The notes below the pieces were generated by a model, which did no database searches, was not told where the DNA came from, and was given only the letters and a program-made list of their open reading frames with translations. Below are positions 24,345-35,848 of a DNA stretch of 64,000 nucleotides, in pieces. The stretch is from Morchella semilibera (lineage: Eukaryota; Ascomycota; Pezizomycetes; Pezizales; Morchellaceae), in NCBI GenBank assembly GCA_009192285.1, contig WBVU01000003.1, forward strand, positions 2,201,973-2,265,972, in the 5' to 3' direction. Position numbers and translations under genes: made by a program. Positions within the stretch are counted from its first letter, which is position 1, and each line of letters starts with the position of its first letter.

Positions 24345-27300
24345 CCCCGCTAGACAGAGTTCTCAATGGTACGTATCAGTATGATTTTCATGCCATATCG
24401 TACCCACTGTTATATACTGCGGTGGTTATCGAACTGCATGATACTTTAAAGACTCCTTATCATACCAACTATAATAAATCATTACTGTAAACGAGTGATG
24501 TCTTTTGTTCCTGGAAGTGTTCCAGGGCAAAATCCAGGTTTTCCTTTTCTTCCTGATTCATGAACTGCATAAATCAAGGTTAGTAAAGGTAAATGAAGAT
24601 TTATTTGAGCGCCAGGTCCCTACCATGATATTCATGCTATTATCGATACAGATAAAATCCATATCCTACCTATTATTACCTAAAAGATCATCATATCGTA
24701 CTCTACTCACTGTACTACCAGCGAGTTTTATCGATATGTATTACAACACCGCATTATCATTGAGAACCCTGCCGCTAGATCAACATAGGATGATAACCCG
24801 GTCCGTGAGCTCTTTGGTTACGTTTGAATTATTCTTTTATGTCCCCCCCCCCCCAGCCCTACCCCGGGTCCAGCTATCTCATGTGTGGTGGAAAAGGTAG
24901 AAATGATGCGCATGCTCTTAGCAATTGGTATCAATGATAGGCCCTGCAAAGCAGAACTATCGCCATTAGTCCCTCTCTGATTATCTCGAGATAAAGGGTT
25001 TACTTAACCATCACAAATGATGTAATCTTGCCTGATACCATAGGATTTACCCCAGGCTTTGTACTGGGTTGGATTTTCGATCCCTGCATGTTTAATAAAC
25101 ACCCTCGTTTGCCGTCTGCGTGCTCTGCTGCCTTTTAAGTTTAAGCTTTCGAAGTTGTTGGAATATGCACTAGCCATTAAATTATAAACCCAATGGAGCT
25201 GCATGGTAGATACATGTAAGTTATCCAGCCCCAAATAACACATAGTATCATTATCACATAAGGACGCAGTATATTGGATATAGCGGGAAGTATATCGGAT
25301 TTTATGGGGTATATCGGCGACCCCCATTGTCCTACATTTTCCTGTCTGCGTAATCAATACGTCCAAGAAATCCATTTGTCACTTTTTACTAATATCTTCA
25401 AAACCTTTTATGTTGAGTAATATTGTACAAGAATATTATACAGGAGCTCATCAACCCGACACACCTGAGCACAGGAGAGATGTGTATGTGTCTTATCTAC
25501 GCATACAAGACGGTCATATCTGTGTATATCATCAGGGATATAGTCCTAGGCACATAGATTTACTATACCCGAAAGCAATGGGGGGTGCAGCAAAACCCTC
25601 TGTGCTGTCTAGTCTACGAGTGATACCCTGCTAAACTACATTTAGTAAAAGAGAGCTGTTTTCTCCCTCTAATGGTGAAGATTGTCAGCTTTTTGCCTTG
25701 GCAACCCCCCCGGGATTTTGCGGTATATACCTTGTGACTACACTGTCTCAACTCATTGAATACATGCACCATCTCAACCATGAAGATGGCAGTATCCCAG
25801 GGTTATTAGAGTCATGAACTGAGTATATATACTCCAGAAAATGCTAGAGAGAAAACAAACCCTTCAGCTAGAGCTTTTATTTAATCTACCTAGCTGCTTC
25901 AGAAGTAACAGGGTTTTGTGCATATATAACCACCGCACATACGTACACCACTGTAGTCAATCATTTCACCAACTGCAGCTCCGGGAAACTAGCCCTATAG
26001 CTAGACCATCCTCAACTTCGGCTTGGGCTTCACGGCGCAACCCAGTTACCCCAACCCATCTTACTAAAATTGATTAATAAACCCTTTATATTCTTCACCC
26101 TATGTTATTTTCTTCTGGCTTTGCTGAGGTCAAAAGTGGGTCGCGCGTGCAGCTGAAATCATGAGTAGTACTGAGTTGAGTCGTTGTATCACTTTTAAGG
26201 ACCCTTGGGTACACGTACATCCGATTTCCGAAGCCCTTATATTTGAGGTTTATATAATATATATGTACCGCATTAAGACTGTTCCCGGGCCTACGGAAGT
26301 AACTGAAAGCCCACGGTGTCTGCTTAAATCAACCTATGTAGTTATCTGGCGGCCTCCCGAGAATCCGGTTGTATTTCTAGATAGTCCTAGTTTATTATCA
26401 CCTTTTATGTTATGAAGTATAAATAAATAAATAATTGTCGCGTCGGGGCATCAAATTTTGAAGATGCGAGGGCGAGAAATGTTATAATCTTGATAATCAT
26501 TGACGTTACTGAGAACGAGCCAGATAATTAGGGTAAAGAGAATAGGTATCAAAAACCTGGCTCCCAACCACCAACCCGAGGTCATCCTAATGTGCAGTTT
26601 GGCATAATTTATATGGTATATTCCACAGCTACAGGTTTATATAATTACGTTTGTGTTAACATTGGTCCCTTTCGAGACTAGGGACAGTTGAACGGCAAAC
26701 CTTGTTTATATTTAACGACATGAGGCGATCGTTAAAGATTTTACTAGTAATTGGATTGTGGAATCACCCAGGCAGCTGCAGGTGCGCCCAACTATATGGA
26801 AATTCCCTGGTGTTTGAAAATACCGCGATACAGCAAAAGATCACTAGCTAGAAGAAAATCGCTTCATCTACTCAAGTATATCTGCATAGTAAAACGATGA
26901 ATCGAAGCCAATTCAATGCAATACTAATGATTAGTTTTAGACTTCCGAGGCATGGGAAGGTCGTAACCATCCCCGCTATGTTTTGGTGCGTAGTCATCGT
27001 GCCTAGCTAGGGGCATTGTGGGGTACACACGTGTGGCTGTTTTGTGTGGTTGTATCAATATGAAGCATGTCTTTTGTACTCAAGCAATATTAGGTCTTCT
27101 ACTGTCTACTTGTTCAAAAGATCGGGTCTCAAAACCTATACCTCAGAACACAAATAATGAATTAAGAAAAAAAGAGAGGGAGGGGAACATACAATACCTC
27201 AGAGGAACACGAGTGATATCTGATGATCGATGGAGAAGGGACTCTTTTTCGAAGGTATATACTGTAGCTGGTTATTGGCAACAGAAAAGCCCAAGATAAA

Positions 27301-28440
27301 GTAGTTCGGTGAATGCTGGAGTGTATATTCAAAATAACTTGAACCCTTTGCTGCGTTCTCTCCATAAATCCATTAACGACATAAAAGAACCCGAGACCGC
27401 GATAAATATTCGAACACCACTGTAACAGTCGCAACCAATCTTAAAATTAGATCTTCCAAGTGACGATCTATCACAAACAAGGTTTCATTAACGAACAACC
27501 CGACTTTCCGAAAACCTAAGTAAATCTCTATTTACTCTCGCGGGGGGGATATGTCTATTTGTTTGCCACTCCGGGAGGTATCATCTACCTGGAAAGCTAT
27601 TAAAAAATCCATATTAATGTGAAGCTGGTGGCCAGTGTAATCTATATATGTAATCAGAACTGGAGTTGTGTCAACGACTGGGACCAGAAGTCTGTGAATT
27701 AGGATAGACTCTTATCTGGCTGGCCTGGCTTTACAATCTTTATAATTAATTTACTGAATACCTGAATAGAAAGTACCCAAGAATGAAGTTCCGTCCTTTC
27801 CTGACATTATCTGGTGGCCCGAAGGGGTCGAGTATCAGGGGAATTAGAACAGCTCACTCTGCAACTAAGCCCAGAGCCACTCGCTCGGTGGGGGGTCCCG
27901 TGTGCGTTTGAGCCGAAGGCGAATATCGTTGATACAATAGCCCCTGAAGCGCCCAGGCCATATGCGCGGCCTTATATATATAGGCCCAAAATGGATGGGG
28001 TATCACAACTAACCATACACGAAGCCACAGCATCAGAAGCTAGAAGCCTCAGATGACTATAGCGCTAGGGAATGACAAGATACATGATATAATAACTTCA
28101 AGTTCATTTCTCGTTTGACCTAACTACAGCAGAATATCCCTTAGACAACGCATTTAAAGGGTTAGGGATATCATATTTACTCAGCTCGGAAACTCGTTGG
28201 GCAAGGTAGAGCCGATTCCTAGCTACTTCCTTCTTTTTGGGCTGGAGAGAAGGCATAAGGCTCTACATATTCATACGCTTTCTCCCAAGGGACCTTGTTA
28301 CTTGGGATATCTATCAATTCCCTGTTCATTGTTTATCCTCCACTCGAGCTCCTCTTACCTGTGGGTATACCCTGTCATTCTGCAGGCCGGGGTCGACAAA
28401 GCCCCAGCTCTAGCACACTTGAGACATCGATCCAATACCG
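24345..28440. other. 4.1-kb AT-rich spacer with no supportable gene
   Basis: Open frames such as 24505..24900 (plus) and 25004..25375 (minus, 123 codons) have no recognisable domain or splice support. A C-run of 11 lies at about 24844. The region looks like decayed repeat or transposon DNA, but I could not align any part to a named family. Confidence 0.4.
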
Positions 28441-28572
28441 CAGAAATAACGAATCGGACTAGGCTAGAATACCGCTTATTGGTCAGGACCAAGAACTACA
28501 CTTTGGGTCCACAAGCATATATCTGGCCAATCTTAAGCCCAATATTCCGTTCAGCTCCATTCGTTATTTCTG
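28441..28572. mobile_element. MITE-like inverted-repeat element
   Basis: CAGAAATAACGAATCGGA at the left end is matched by an inverted copy at 28555..28572 with one or two mismatches. The 132-bp element also shares motifs with the reverse strand of 6640-6720 and 7210-7370, so it belongs to a family with several copies in this window. Confidence 0.6.
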
Positions 28573-30076
28573 AGACTTTGTGGCCACCCGCTCACCAAGA
28601 TACTCTCGCCTTCCCCTTCTCAGCAACCTAGACTAGTTGGAATAGGATGTTATATAGTGGATTGAATAGTGGAGCAGTATTTAAATATATATAGGTACCG
28701 GCCGTCCCGATCCTCAGAACGGCCTGAGAGGATTGAGGGCTGATATTGGGAGTGAACGAGAAGGATAACACCAGCTAGGCCTCCATCAATCACGCCAGAC
28801 TCCACTACTCTTCCATGTCTCTACTCCCACAGGTAACAAACGCCAGCTCTGTATTATGGCGGCATGCTACCTAGGCTACTATAGAGAGGTAGATTAGGGG
28901 AGGTGGTGCGGGGACGGGGACGGGGGCGGGGGCGGGGGCGGGGGCGGGGGCGGGGGCGGGGCGGGGCGGGGCGGGGACATTTGGTCACCGCTAGGTACCA
29001 CGGAAAGCCCCTACCAAAAAGTTCCCGTGAAAGATTGAGTGGTGAAACCCATACAAATCTACCTAGCAACGGGTTCTCCACTAAAATATCTTATTACACC
29101 TTAACCACCTCTTTTTACCAATTCAAAAATGTGCAAAGGGCTTCTCCCAAGGGTCAAAATATTTTCTGTTCATCTGTGTTGTGGTTCTACCCTTGGAACC
29201 TGGTGCCACCTAGTTTGGGTGGTAATTGGCCCTCTCACGAAAACTTTTGGGTAGGGACTTTACATAGCTAATTGGATATGATTTGTAGATCGAGACGGGC
29301 ATGGATGACATGACGTAGCTAGGTATATATGGAGTAGCAACGTAGAGTAGATATTCTAAATAGTACTGTGTAAGTGCATGTATTTGCCTACCTATCAAAA
29401 CCTGTAATTACTGTCTAAGAATATGCAACTACATATAACCACCCAAATTCCTGAAATGTTAATCCCACGCCGGCCCCAATCAACCCCCCCTAACTGGCCC
29501 AGCCTCGTCCCCCGGCTCTTATCCAAACATCTCAAAACATCTGTCATTGCCCAACTATTCCTGCCGCATGCTGATTCCAATTAATTATTTGTAGCCCAGT
29601 TAAACATTAATTCCGCTCAGTAATATCTTTATTAGTAATATATACCAAGTACATACTAGGATAGTGGAATGTAGCAATTAGGCAGCAGAGAGAAACCCTA
29701 ACCCACTCAGACACACATTGACTAAAGAGTCGAGAATCTATGCATACGCGCGCCGGGGAATTAATCCCAAGAGAGGGAAATGGGGTTCGAGGGGAGCCTA
29801 GTTCTGGGGTATGTAGCCTATCGTACAGCGATAGGAACGATCTATGGAAAAAGCAGTTATAGACCGGGGGGGGGGGCACATCTATAGGTAGCCCTCTATC
29901 CACATATGTAAGTATTTATTCACCTACGCTTCGGTCCATTCCAGCGGACTACTGTAAGGGTCTAAACTAACTGACATAAGGACAAGGCTGTGTGAAAGTA
30001 CCGACACCTACCTGAAGTAGATGATTATTACCTTTGGCCATTCCACGCTGGCCATGGGGCAATTCCTACCTGAGTT
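28573..30076. repeat. Spacer with a G-rich (GGGGGC)n minisatellite
   Basis: From about 28909 to 28976 the plus strand is (GGGGAC)2 followed by (GGGGGC)n and (GGGGC)n. The open frame across it encodes only alternating Gly-Arg and is not evidence of a gene. More than four closely spaced G4-5 runs make G-quadruplex formation on the plus strand likely. ACCCTAACCC at 29696 is a single telomere-like string. No gene is seen to 30076. Confidence 0.7.
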
Positions 30077-30156
30077 ACTCGCGCGTTAATCAAGTCCTGA
30101 GAAATTTGTGAGCCCGTTGCTACCAAGAATTCTCAGGACTTAATTAATACGTGAGT
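30077..30156. mobile_element. Small MITE-like element with about 28-bp terminal inverted repeats
   Basis: Left end ACTCGCGCGTTAATCAAGTC and its continuation CTGAGAA match the right end in inverted orientation with four mismatches. The element is only 80 bp, nearly all inverted repeat. It could fold into a hairpin. Confidence 0.65.
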
Positions 30157-32010
30157 AGATCTATATGTTTTTCGGTCTCTCTAGGCTGTTTTCAAATTGT
30201 ACCACTATGATGTGAATGATGAACTAGATGAGTCCAGGTTACATGCTTTTAAGTCAAAATTAATGGGAGTACCTACAGACTACAGTACATGCACCCACGA
30301 TATATATAAGGTCCGGAATGCAAGTCCCTATGCCACTACCGCGGATATGCTTGTATCGAGAACAAATGCTATCGAGTATGCTACTATCGGGGTTCGATTC
30401 CACTTCAGCCCGGAATTGTCAGATCTTATCTCTTATCAAATTATATAGGAGGCCAGCATCGATAGCTTAATTAAGAGACAGAGTCCTGATGATCATCATC
30501 AGATTCCAGGACCCTTAACCTTACCATTGACAGACCCTTGATCAACAACCACTTTGATCAACCTCCTCTAGCTTCTTCTTCTCCCTGACATCGTCTTTAG
30601 TGTCTACATGTATCTTCTATATCTACTATATAACCATGTCCTAGACCCCCTCACTCTAGTCCCTCATCAAATGCGCAGGGACTCCCCCTCCACAACCCCA
30701 GCACCGCCCCCAGCAAATAGAATCCATGCAGGGCTGTCCAATCAGAACCCACACCTCATCGGGCATGGCAGTGCAGACAAGCCTTTCTCTCGGGGGACAC
30801 CGCCGAGACGAGACGAGACGAGACGAGACGAGAGCCAATCGATAAGCGTGTTTGGTGCCAAATGCATGGGGGACCAATGGGGGAGAGACACAGCTGGCAG
30901 GGCAATAAGGATCTGCGCGAGGGAGAACCCGAGGTCTGTTTTCTGGGGGGATGGATTTGAGAGATAGAGATAATAATAATAACCATTGACTAAACTAATT
31001 GAACTTTTTCCCGGCAGTAGAGAGAGAGAGAGAGGGTGAGAGTGAGAAAGATTACGACCGGTGGCACTGTTCTATCCGCTTGAAAGTGTAGATATCTGCC
31101 AACAACGCGGTCTCTGTTAAAATTTAAGCGGGGAGGGGGAAGGGAAGGGAAGGGAAGGGGGGGGGGGGACTTCCACCGAAAAAGCTCCTGATGCTAGCAG
31201 CCAGCCAGCCCTTCCCACCACCACTCGCCCAACCTTCCTGTCTGCAAGCTAGCTCGTTGACAGCTCACATGAAAATGCGAAAGAAGGGGGAAAAAAAAAA
31301 TGCGACGACGCCCTGTCATATCAAACCACTCGATGTGGAAGAAGGCAGTAGGGGCGGCATGTATTTATAATTGCGGGGCGGACCCGAATTGTGCAATGGG
31401 AGCATTGGGTCTGATTCTGGAGCTCAGCCGGTACGATCCTCTACCGCTGTACCTCTCTCTGGCTGTATGGTAGAAGCAGCAGCAGCAGCAGCAGCAGCGA
31501 TGATCATGATCATGATCACGGTCAACCTGGCCTGAATATACTGACTGTATCACTGTTGTCGATCCGCACTGAGAGTATAGGACGGGGTTTCCTTCTCGCA
31601 GCTGGTGTTATGTACGAAATTTCACACTCGTATCGAGTACAATTAATAACGCCAACCATTATATCACCTGGAGCGCAAAGAGAAGAGAAGAAAATAGAGG
31701 AAGAGAGAGGGAGAAGAGTCCGTATGGTAAGGCATATTGATGTGGTACCGTATTGTATCCTATCGTATCGTGTCGTATCGATCCTACATCCGTATCGTAT
31801 CCTATCGTATGGATGTCGAGCAATTTCGGCGGCTGCGGGGGAGAAAATGCGAATGAGAATGCTCACTCTTATTTCTTCTCCCTCCTCTCGTCCACACAAA
31901 TACAATTCACAAACACTGCGGCATCGCGATGGTCATTATCTGCCATTATCGTGTCTGTGTATAAACATCTCTCCAAAAAGGAAAGAAAGCAGAGCAGAAA
32001 AGGAAAAGGG

Positions 32011-32043
<33 letters not shown>

Positions 32044-32488
32044 GGAAAGAAGAAGATCTCTTCATGTCCCCTCCTCTAGAAACTCTACCGGTCTACTCTA
32101 GCTACATTTCCCGAGAGCATCATGGGGGAGAGACAGAGAGGGAATTAGAGGGCTGTTATATGTGTTTATAATTATTGGATGTGGAATTGCATGCCCTCAA
32201 AGGGCCAGACCAGGCAACAATCCTACAGCTGCAGAATAACATCATTCCACTCCCTCACTATCTCTCTCTATTCTGGGGCGAGAGCACCTACGGGACAGGG
32301 GCTGACTTTTAATTCCCGATCTGAATTAATTCTCCCCCATGCACCAATCCCGAGGCTTGCATATCATGCGCAGTCTGCAAGTCGATATCGCGCTACCCTC
32401 TACCTACATTAAGGTACTTACCTATTTCTTACCTATGTACCTCCCCATTAATAACATAACAATCACGACCCTCCCCTCCTGCCTTTCG
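30157..32488. repeat. Spacer with clustered microsatellites upstream of the CorA-like gene
   Basis: The stretch holds GACGAG/GAGAC pentamer repeats (about 30808-30834), a GA tract (31020-31035), a GGGAA tract with a long G run (about 31134-31167), CAG/AGC triplets (31476-31499), an ATGATC cluster (31499-31518), degenerate TATCGTATCG repeats (about 31745-31812) and A25 at about 32011. Open frames here encode low-complexity peptides and are not convincing genes. Confidence 0.6.
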
Positions 32489-32553
32489 TCTCTCTCTCTC
32501 TCTCACTCTCTCCCCCCCCCTCCCCCTCTCCCCCCCCCCCTTCCTCCCTTCCC
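32489..32553 (+). promoter_or_regulatory. Pyrimidine-rich tract before the CorA-like start codon
   Basis: An almost pure C/T stretch, first (CT)n and then C runs, ends 37 bp before the ATG at 32590. Such tracts are common just upstream of transcription starts in filamentous fungi. No TATA box was evident nearby. Confidence 0.45.
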
Positions 32554-32589
32554 CATACTAACTAATCCTGAAACGGTACCACCACCACC

Positions 32590-35013
32590 ATGTCCTCCAC
32601 CACCGCTTCCTCTTCCACCGAGCGTATCCGCCCCGTCTCCCCTTCCCCGGCCGACATTCCCCCCGAGCCATCCCCACCTCCTCAACTATCGACGAAGGGT
32701 CGTGCCTCTTGCGCTCCTACAGCCTTCCGACCATCACCGAGAGGGATGGCGGTGTGGTATTTCTGCGGTACTCACTGGGGCGGTGGCATACGGTGCGGAT
32801 TGAGCGCGGGGACATGAATGACGATGATGATGATGAGGTGGCCGACGAGGATGAGGACACTTTTAGGATCGTGCCGCTGAAGGATATGTATAATGGCGAG
32901 AGAATGGAGATTAAACCAGGAAATTTTCCGTCGGAGGAGGCGGACGGGATTCGGGTTGTGTATGTATATCTCTATTCTATGGTTATATATATATGATATA
33001 AAAAATGAGTGAATGAGCTGAGACGGGTTCAACAGAAAGTTTACAGAATGCTCAATCAAGATCGTCCAGGTAATATAATTCCAATATATTCAATTCTCCT
33101 CCGATATATTATCACCCCGCTCATACAGACATACCGTACCCCCAGGACTTCCTCAAAGCAATTTCCGAATTCATGCGCATCCCCGACACCACTAGGCCTC
33201 CTGAACACTCTCAGGATCCCCAGCCCTTCTCGACTCCCCAAACCTTACCAAATACCCATCCTATGTCCCCGGAAAAGATTTTGTGGCGGGAATCTCGCTG
33301 CGCGCTGCCTTCAAGCCGCGCAAATACTTGACCCTCTTTGCGGCCTTCCCATACTTGGGGATGGGCACCCCCAACGGCACGGGTAGCCTCAGCCTACTCC
33401 AATACCGCAACCTAGGCATGGGAATACCGGATGTGGATTTGCACGACCCGAAGAAGAAGATGAAGATATTGGTCAATCAGGGCTGGTTCTTTATCTTTGA
33501 TAATAGTACGTGGTGCACCCTTTTTTCCCCCTTCTTTTTTCGGGCCCGGAGATGTGGGGAGGAGGGAGGAAGGGGAAGAGGGAGACGACGAGGGCAAGGA
33601 CAAAGGGGGGGGAGGGTGTAGTAAGAGATACATATATATATATTGATATTGGGGCTGACCTGGGGGTGTCTGTGTCTTTATATAGGTAATATTGCAATGT
33701 TCACGTCGGCGGACGAGGACTCGGCGCCGCTGTTCCCTTATCAGCGGAGACTTGGCGGGTTTCATCTGCTCGTACATATGATTGCCAACATTCTCACCTC
33801 CTACGAGACCACACCGCTGCGGGAACTCCGCAAGAAAGTCGCGCGACAAGTAAGAAAACTCTCCACGCCGTTGACCTTCCCTCTCCCCGACGAAGACATA
33901 ACTTGAAGGACCCATCCTGCTAACATTAATGCGCCCACTTCCTAAGGAACTCGACATCCAAAGCCACCTCGAAAAGGTGTTCGCCGCTCCTGTCGAAGAC
34001 CCCCAAAATGAACTGCCCACAACCGAAGACCTGATCGAGAGCTTTGAAGAGTCACTCTCCGACATTGCCGCCATGAAGGACGTTGTCCAGTCTCAGATCC
34101 AGATCCTTGAGGACCTGCGCGAGATCTTCCAGAACTCGTTCAAGTTCGAGAAGGGCGTTGGAAAGCCGCGAAACCACCGAAACGCCGTCAAAATCCCATT
34201 CATCATGGATGGGAAGGAGCAGATGCGCAAGGCGGTTGTCACCATGGATGCGCTGATCCGCGAACGACGGGAGCTCTGGGCTGAGCTTAACGTGTGGTTG
34301 AAGGATTTGAGAAAGTCAAAGATATTGGTAAGGACCTCCCCGGCTTATGTGGTGGGAGGAGGGAACTGGACTGGCAGGAAGGTGATACTGATGGTGAATT
34401 ATTATATTAGTCTTCACACGGAAACCAGGAAGTGACGGCCAAAGAGGCCCTAAAGCAGGCCGAAATGATGCAGGAAGCTATCACCCAGCAAGGCCAAACA
34501 ATCTCCGTCTTTACCCTCATTACCACTGTTTTTGTCCCCCTCAGCTTCTTCACCGGCGTAAGAACTCCTCCCTCTCTAACATCTTTCTCCCTAGTCCCCA
34601 AGCTACCTCTAAAGAGTCAATCAACTACATAGAAAGAAACACAGGGGGAAAGCTAACGATAACAGTACTTTGGCATGTCCCTCGGCGAGAGTAAATCCCC
34701 CGTCTCCTCCTTCGCTGGGTTCTGGGCCATCTCCGGCCCCGTTACGCTCCTCATCATGATCATGATGTCCTACTTCCTCTACGGCCCTGACGACTGGATC
34801 AAGGACTGGCTCGCTCGGCGCTTCGAATGGGTGTCTCGTTTCCGAGCCGGTAGGCAAAAATCGAAAGATGAGGAAACGCCGGGCATGCTAGAGTCGGGCG
34901 CCTCGCGGCCGGGTATTAGTCCTATGAAGTGGGCTTATAGGGCGAGTTCTCGATTCTCGTCAATGAGTGGGATGGGGATGTTGGAGAAGGCGGCGGCGGC
35001 GGAGACGACGTGA
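32590..35013 (+). CDS. CorA-like Mg2+/divalent-cation transporter, with two apparent frameshifts
   Basis: Likely moves Mg2+ or a similar cation across a membrane. Proposed exons: 32590..32963, 33036..33069, 33129..33505, 33686..33849, 33947..34327, 34411..34557, 34666..35013. The last three give the family core: a long helical region (DIAAMKDVVQSQIQILEDL, later KEALKQAEMMQEAITQQGQT), TM1 TLITTVFVPLSFFTG spliced to YFGMS, and TM2 FWAISGPVTLLIMIMMSYFLYG. The usual GMN pore signature reads GMS. Two single-base frameshifts are needed: one around the C6 run at 32659-32664, one around CCCC at 33218-33221; each is explained by one missing base. The first could instead be a 74-nt intron (GTATCC to CGAAG). 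The start ATG follows ACCACCACC. Codons favour C/G at third positions, unlike the relics upstream. Confidence 0.75.
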
Positions 35014-35848
35014 TTCCATCCCAGGGTGGGCGGGAATAAATGGACGAAAAGTGCGGACAGGCATATAATTCTTTTTCACATTACACTTCATGGGGGGAAG
35101 TTTTTTTTCTTTTTCTTTTTCTTTCTTCTGATATCTTTTATTCCACCTCTCTTCCTTTCAATTCATCCCCCGGCCCTTCGCTTTTTTTTTTCTTTTTTTT
35201 TTTTCTTACTCTCATTTTAGAACCTTGACGACACACTCCTTTCCAACAGAAGTTTTCTTCCGCATATTTATGAGAGTAGTTAGTTTATTGCTCTTTTTCT
35301 TTTCCTTTTTCTTTTTTTCCTTTCGATTCTTTATGTGCTCATGATTCAGTAAAAGTCACGACTAATGTTTTAACGAGTGATAAACGGTGCCCCCAATGGG
35401 TGAACTTACGAAAAATGTCATTGCCAAAGACCACAGGCCGGTGGGTGTGTATATATATATAATACGAGGGTTTTCTATCTCTTCCCTCCCACCCCCTCTC
35501 CTCCCCCGAGTTAACTTAGAAAGAGAGAAAGAGAGGGAGAGGAGGGAGAGAGGGAGAGAGGGAGAGAGGGAGAGAGGGAGAGAGGGAGAGAGGAGGAGGG
35601 AGAGAGAGAGGGAGAGCCTCTTGCCCTGAAGCATCAACCCTAACCCACACGTTATGAAACACACAAATCCGCGGGAGCTCCTTCAACATTCTCACCAACC
35701 AAACCAAACCCTGTGTGTACTATGACTGAACTTGCCGTCTTCTTCTTCATCACTTAATAAAATTCACTTTCATTACATCTTCAAGTCAATAAAACGTGCT
35801 ACTAGCCATATATACGATAAACTCCAGACTAGATATTTATATAGCAGT
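35014..35848. repeat. Low-complexity convergent intergenic region
   Basis: T-rich and CTTTTT tracts (about 35100-35330) follow the CorA-like stop and probably include its 3' UTR and polyadenylation region. At 35521-35606 there is a purine minisatellite with an 8-bp GAGAGGGA-like unit repeated six or more times. The CorA-like gene and the methyltransferase gene converge here. Confidence 0.65.

Noticed and set aside
25004-25375. 123-codon open frame on the minus strand
   Set aside because: No family resemblance or splice continuity, in an AT-rich region where frames of this length arise by chance.
28854-29271. Gly-Arg or Pro-Arg repeat protein from frames over the G-rich tract
   Set aside because: The peptide is a by-product of the (GGGGGC)n repeat; no supporting exons on either side.
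30310-30420. tRNA-like B-box (GGTTCGATTCC) at about 30392
   Set aside because: The flanking bases do not form a T-stem and I found no matching acceptor stem or A-box at the right distance.
31556-32101. 181-codon open frame on the plus strand
   Set aside because: Composed of TATCG repeats and a poly-A-encoded lysine run; low complexity with no domain.
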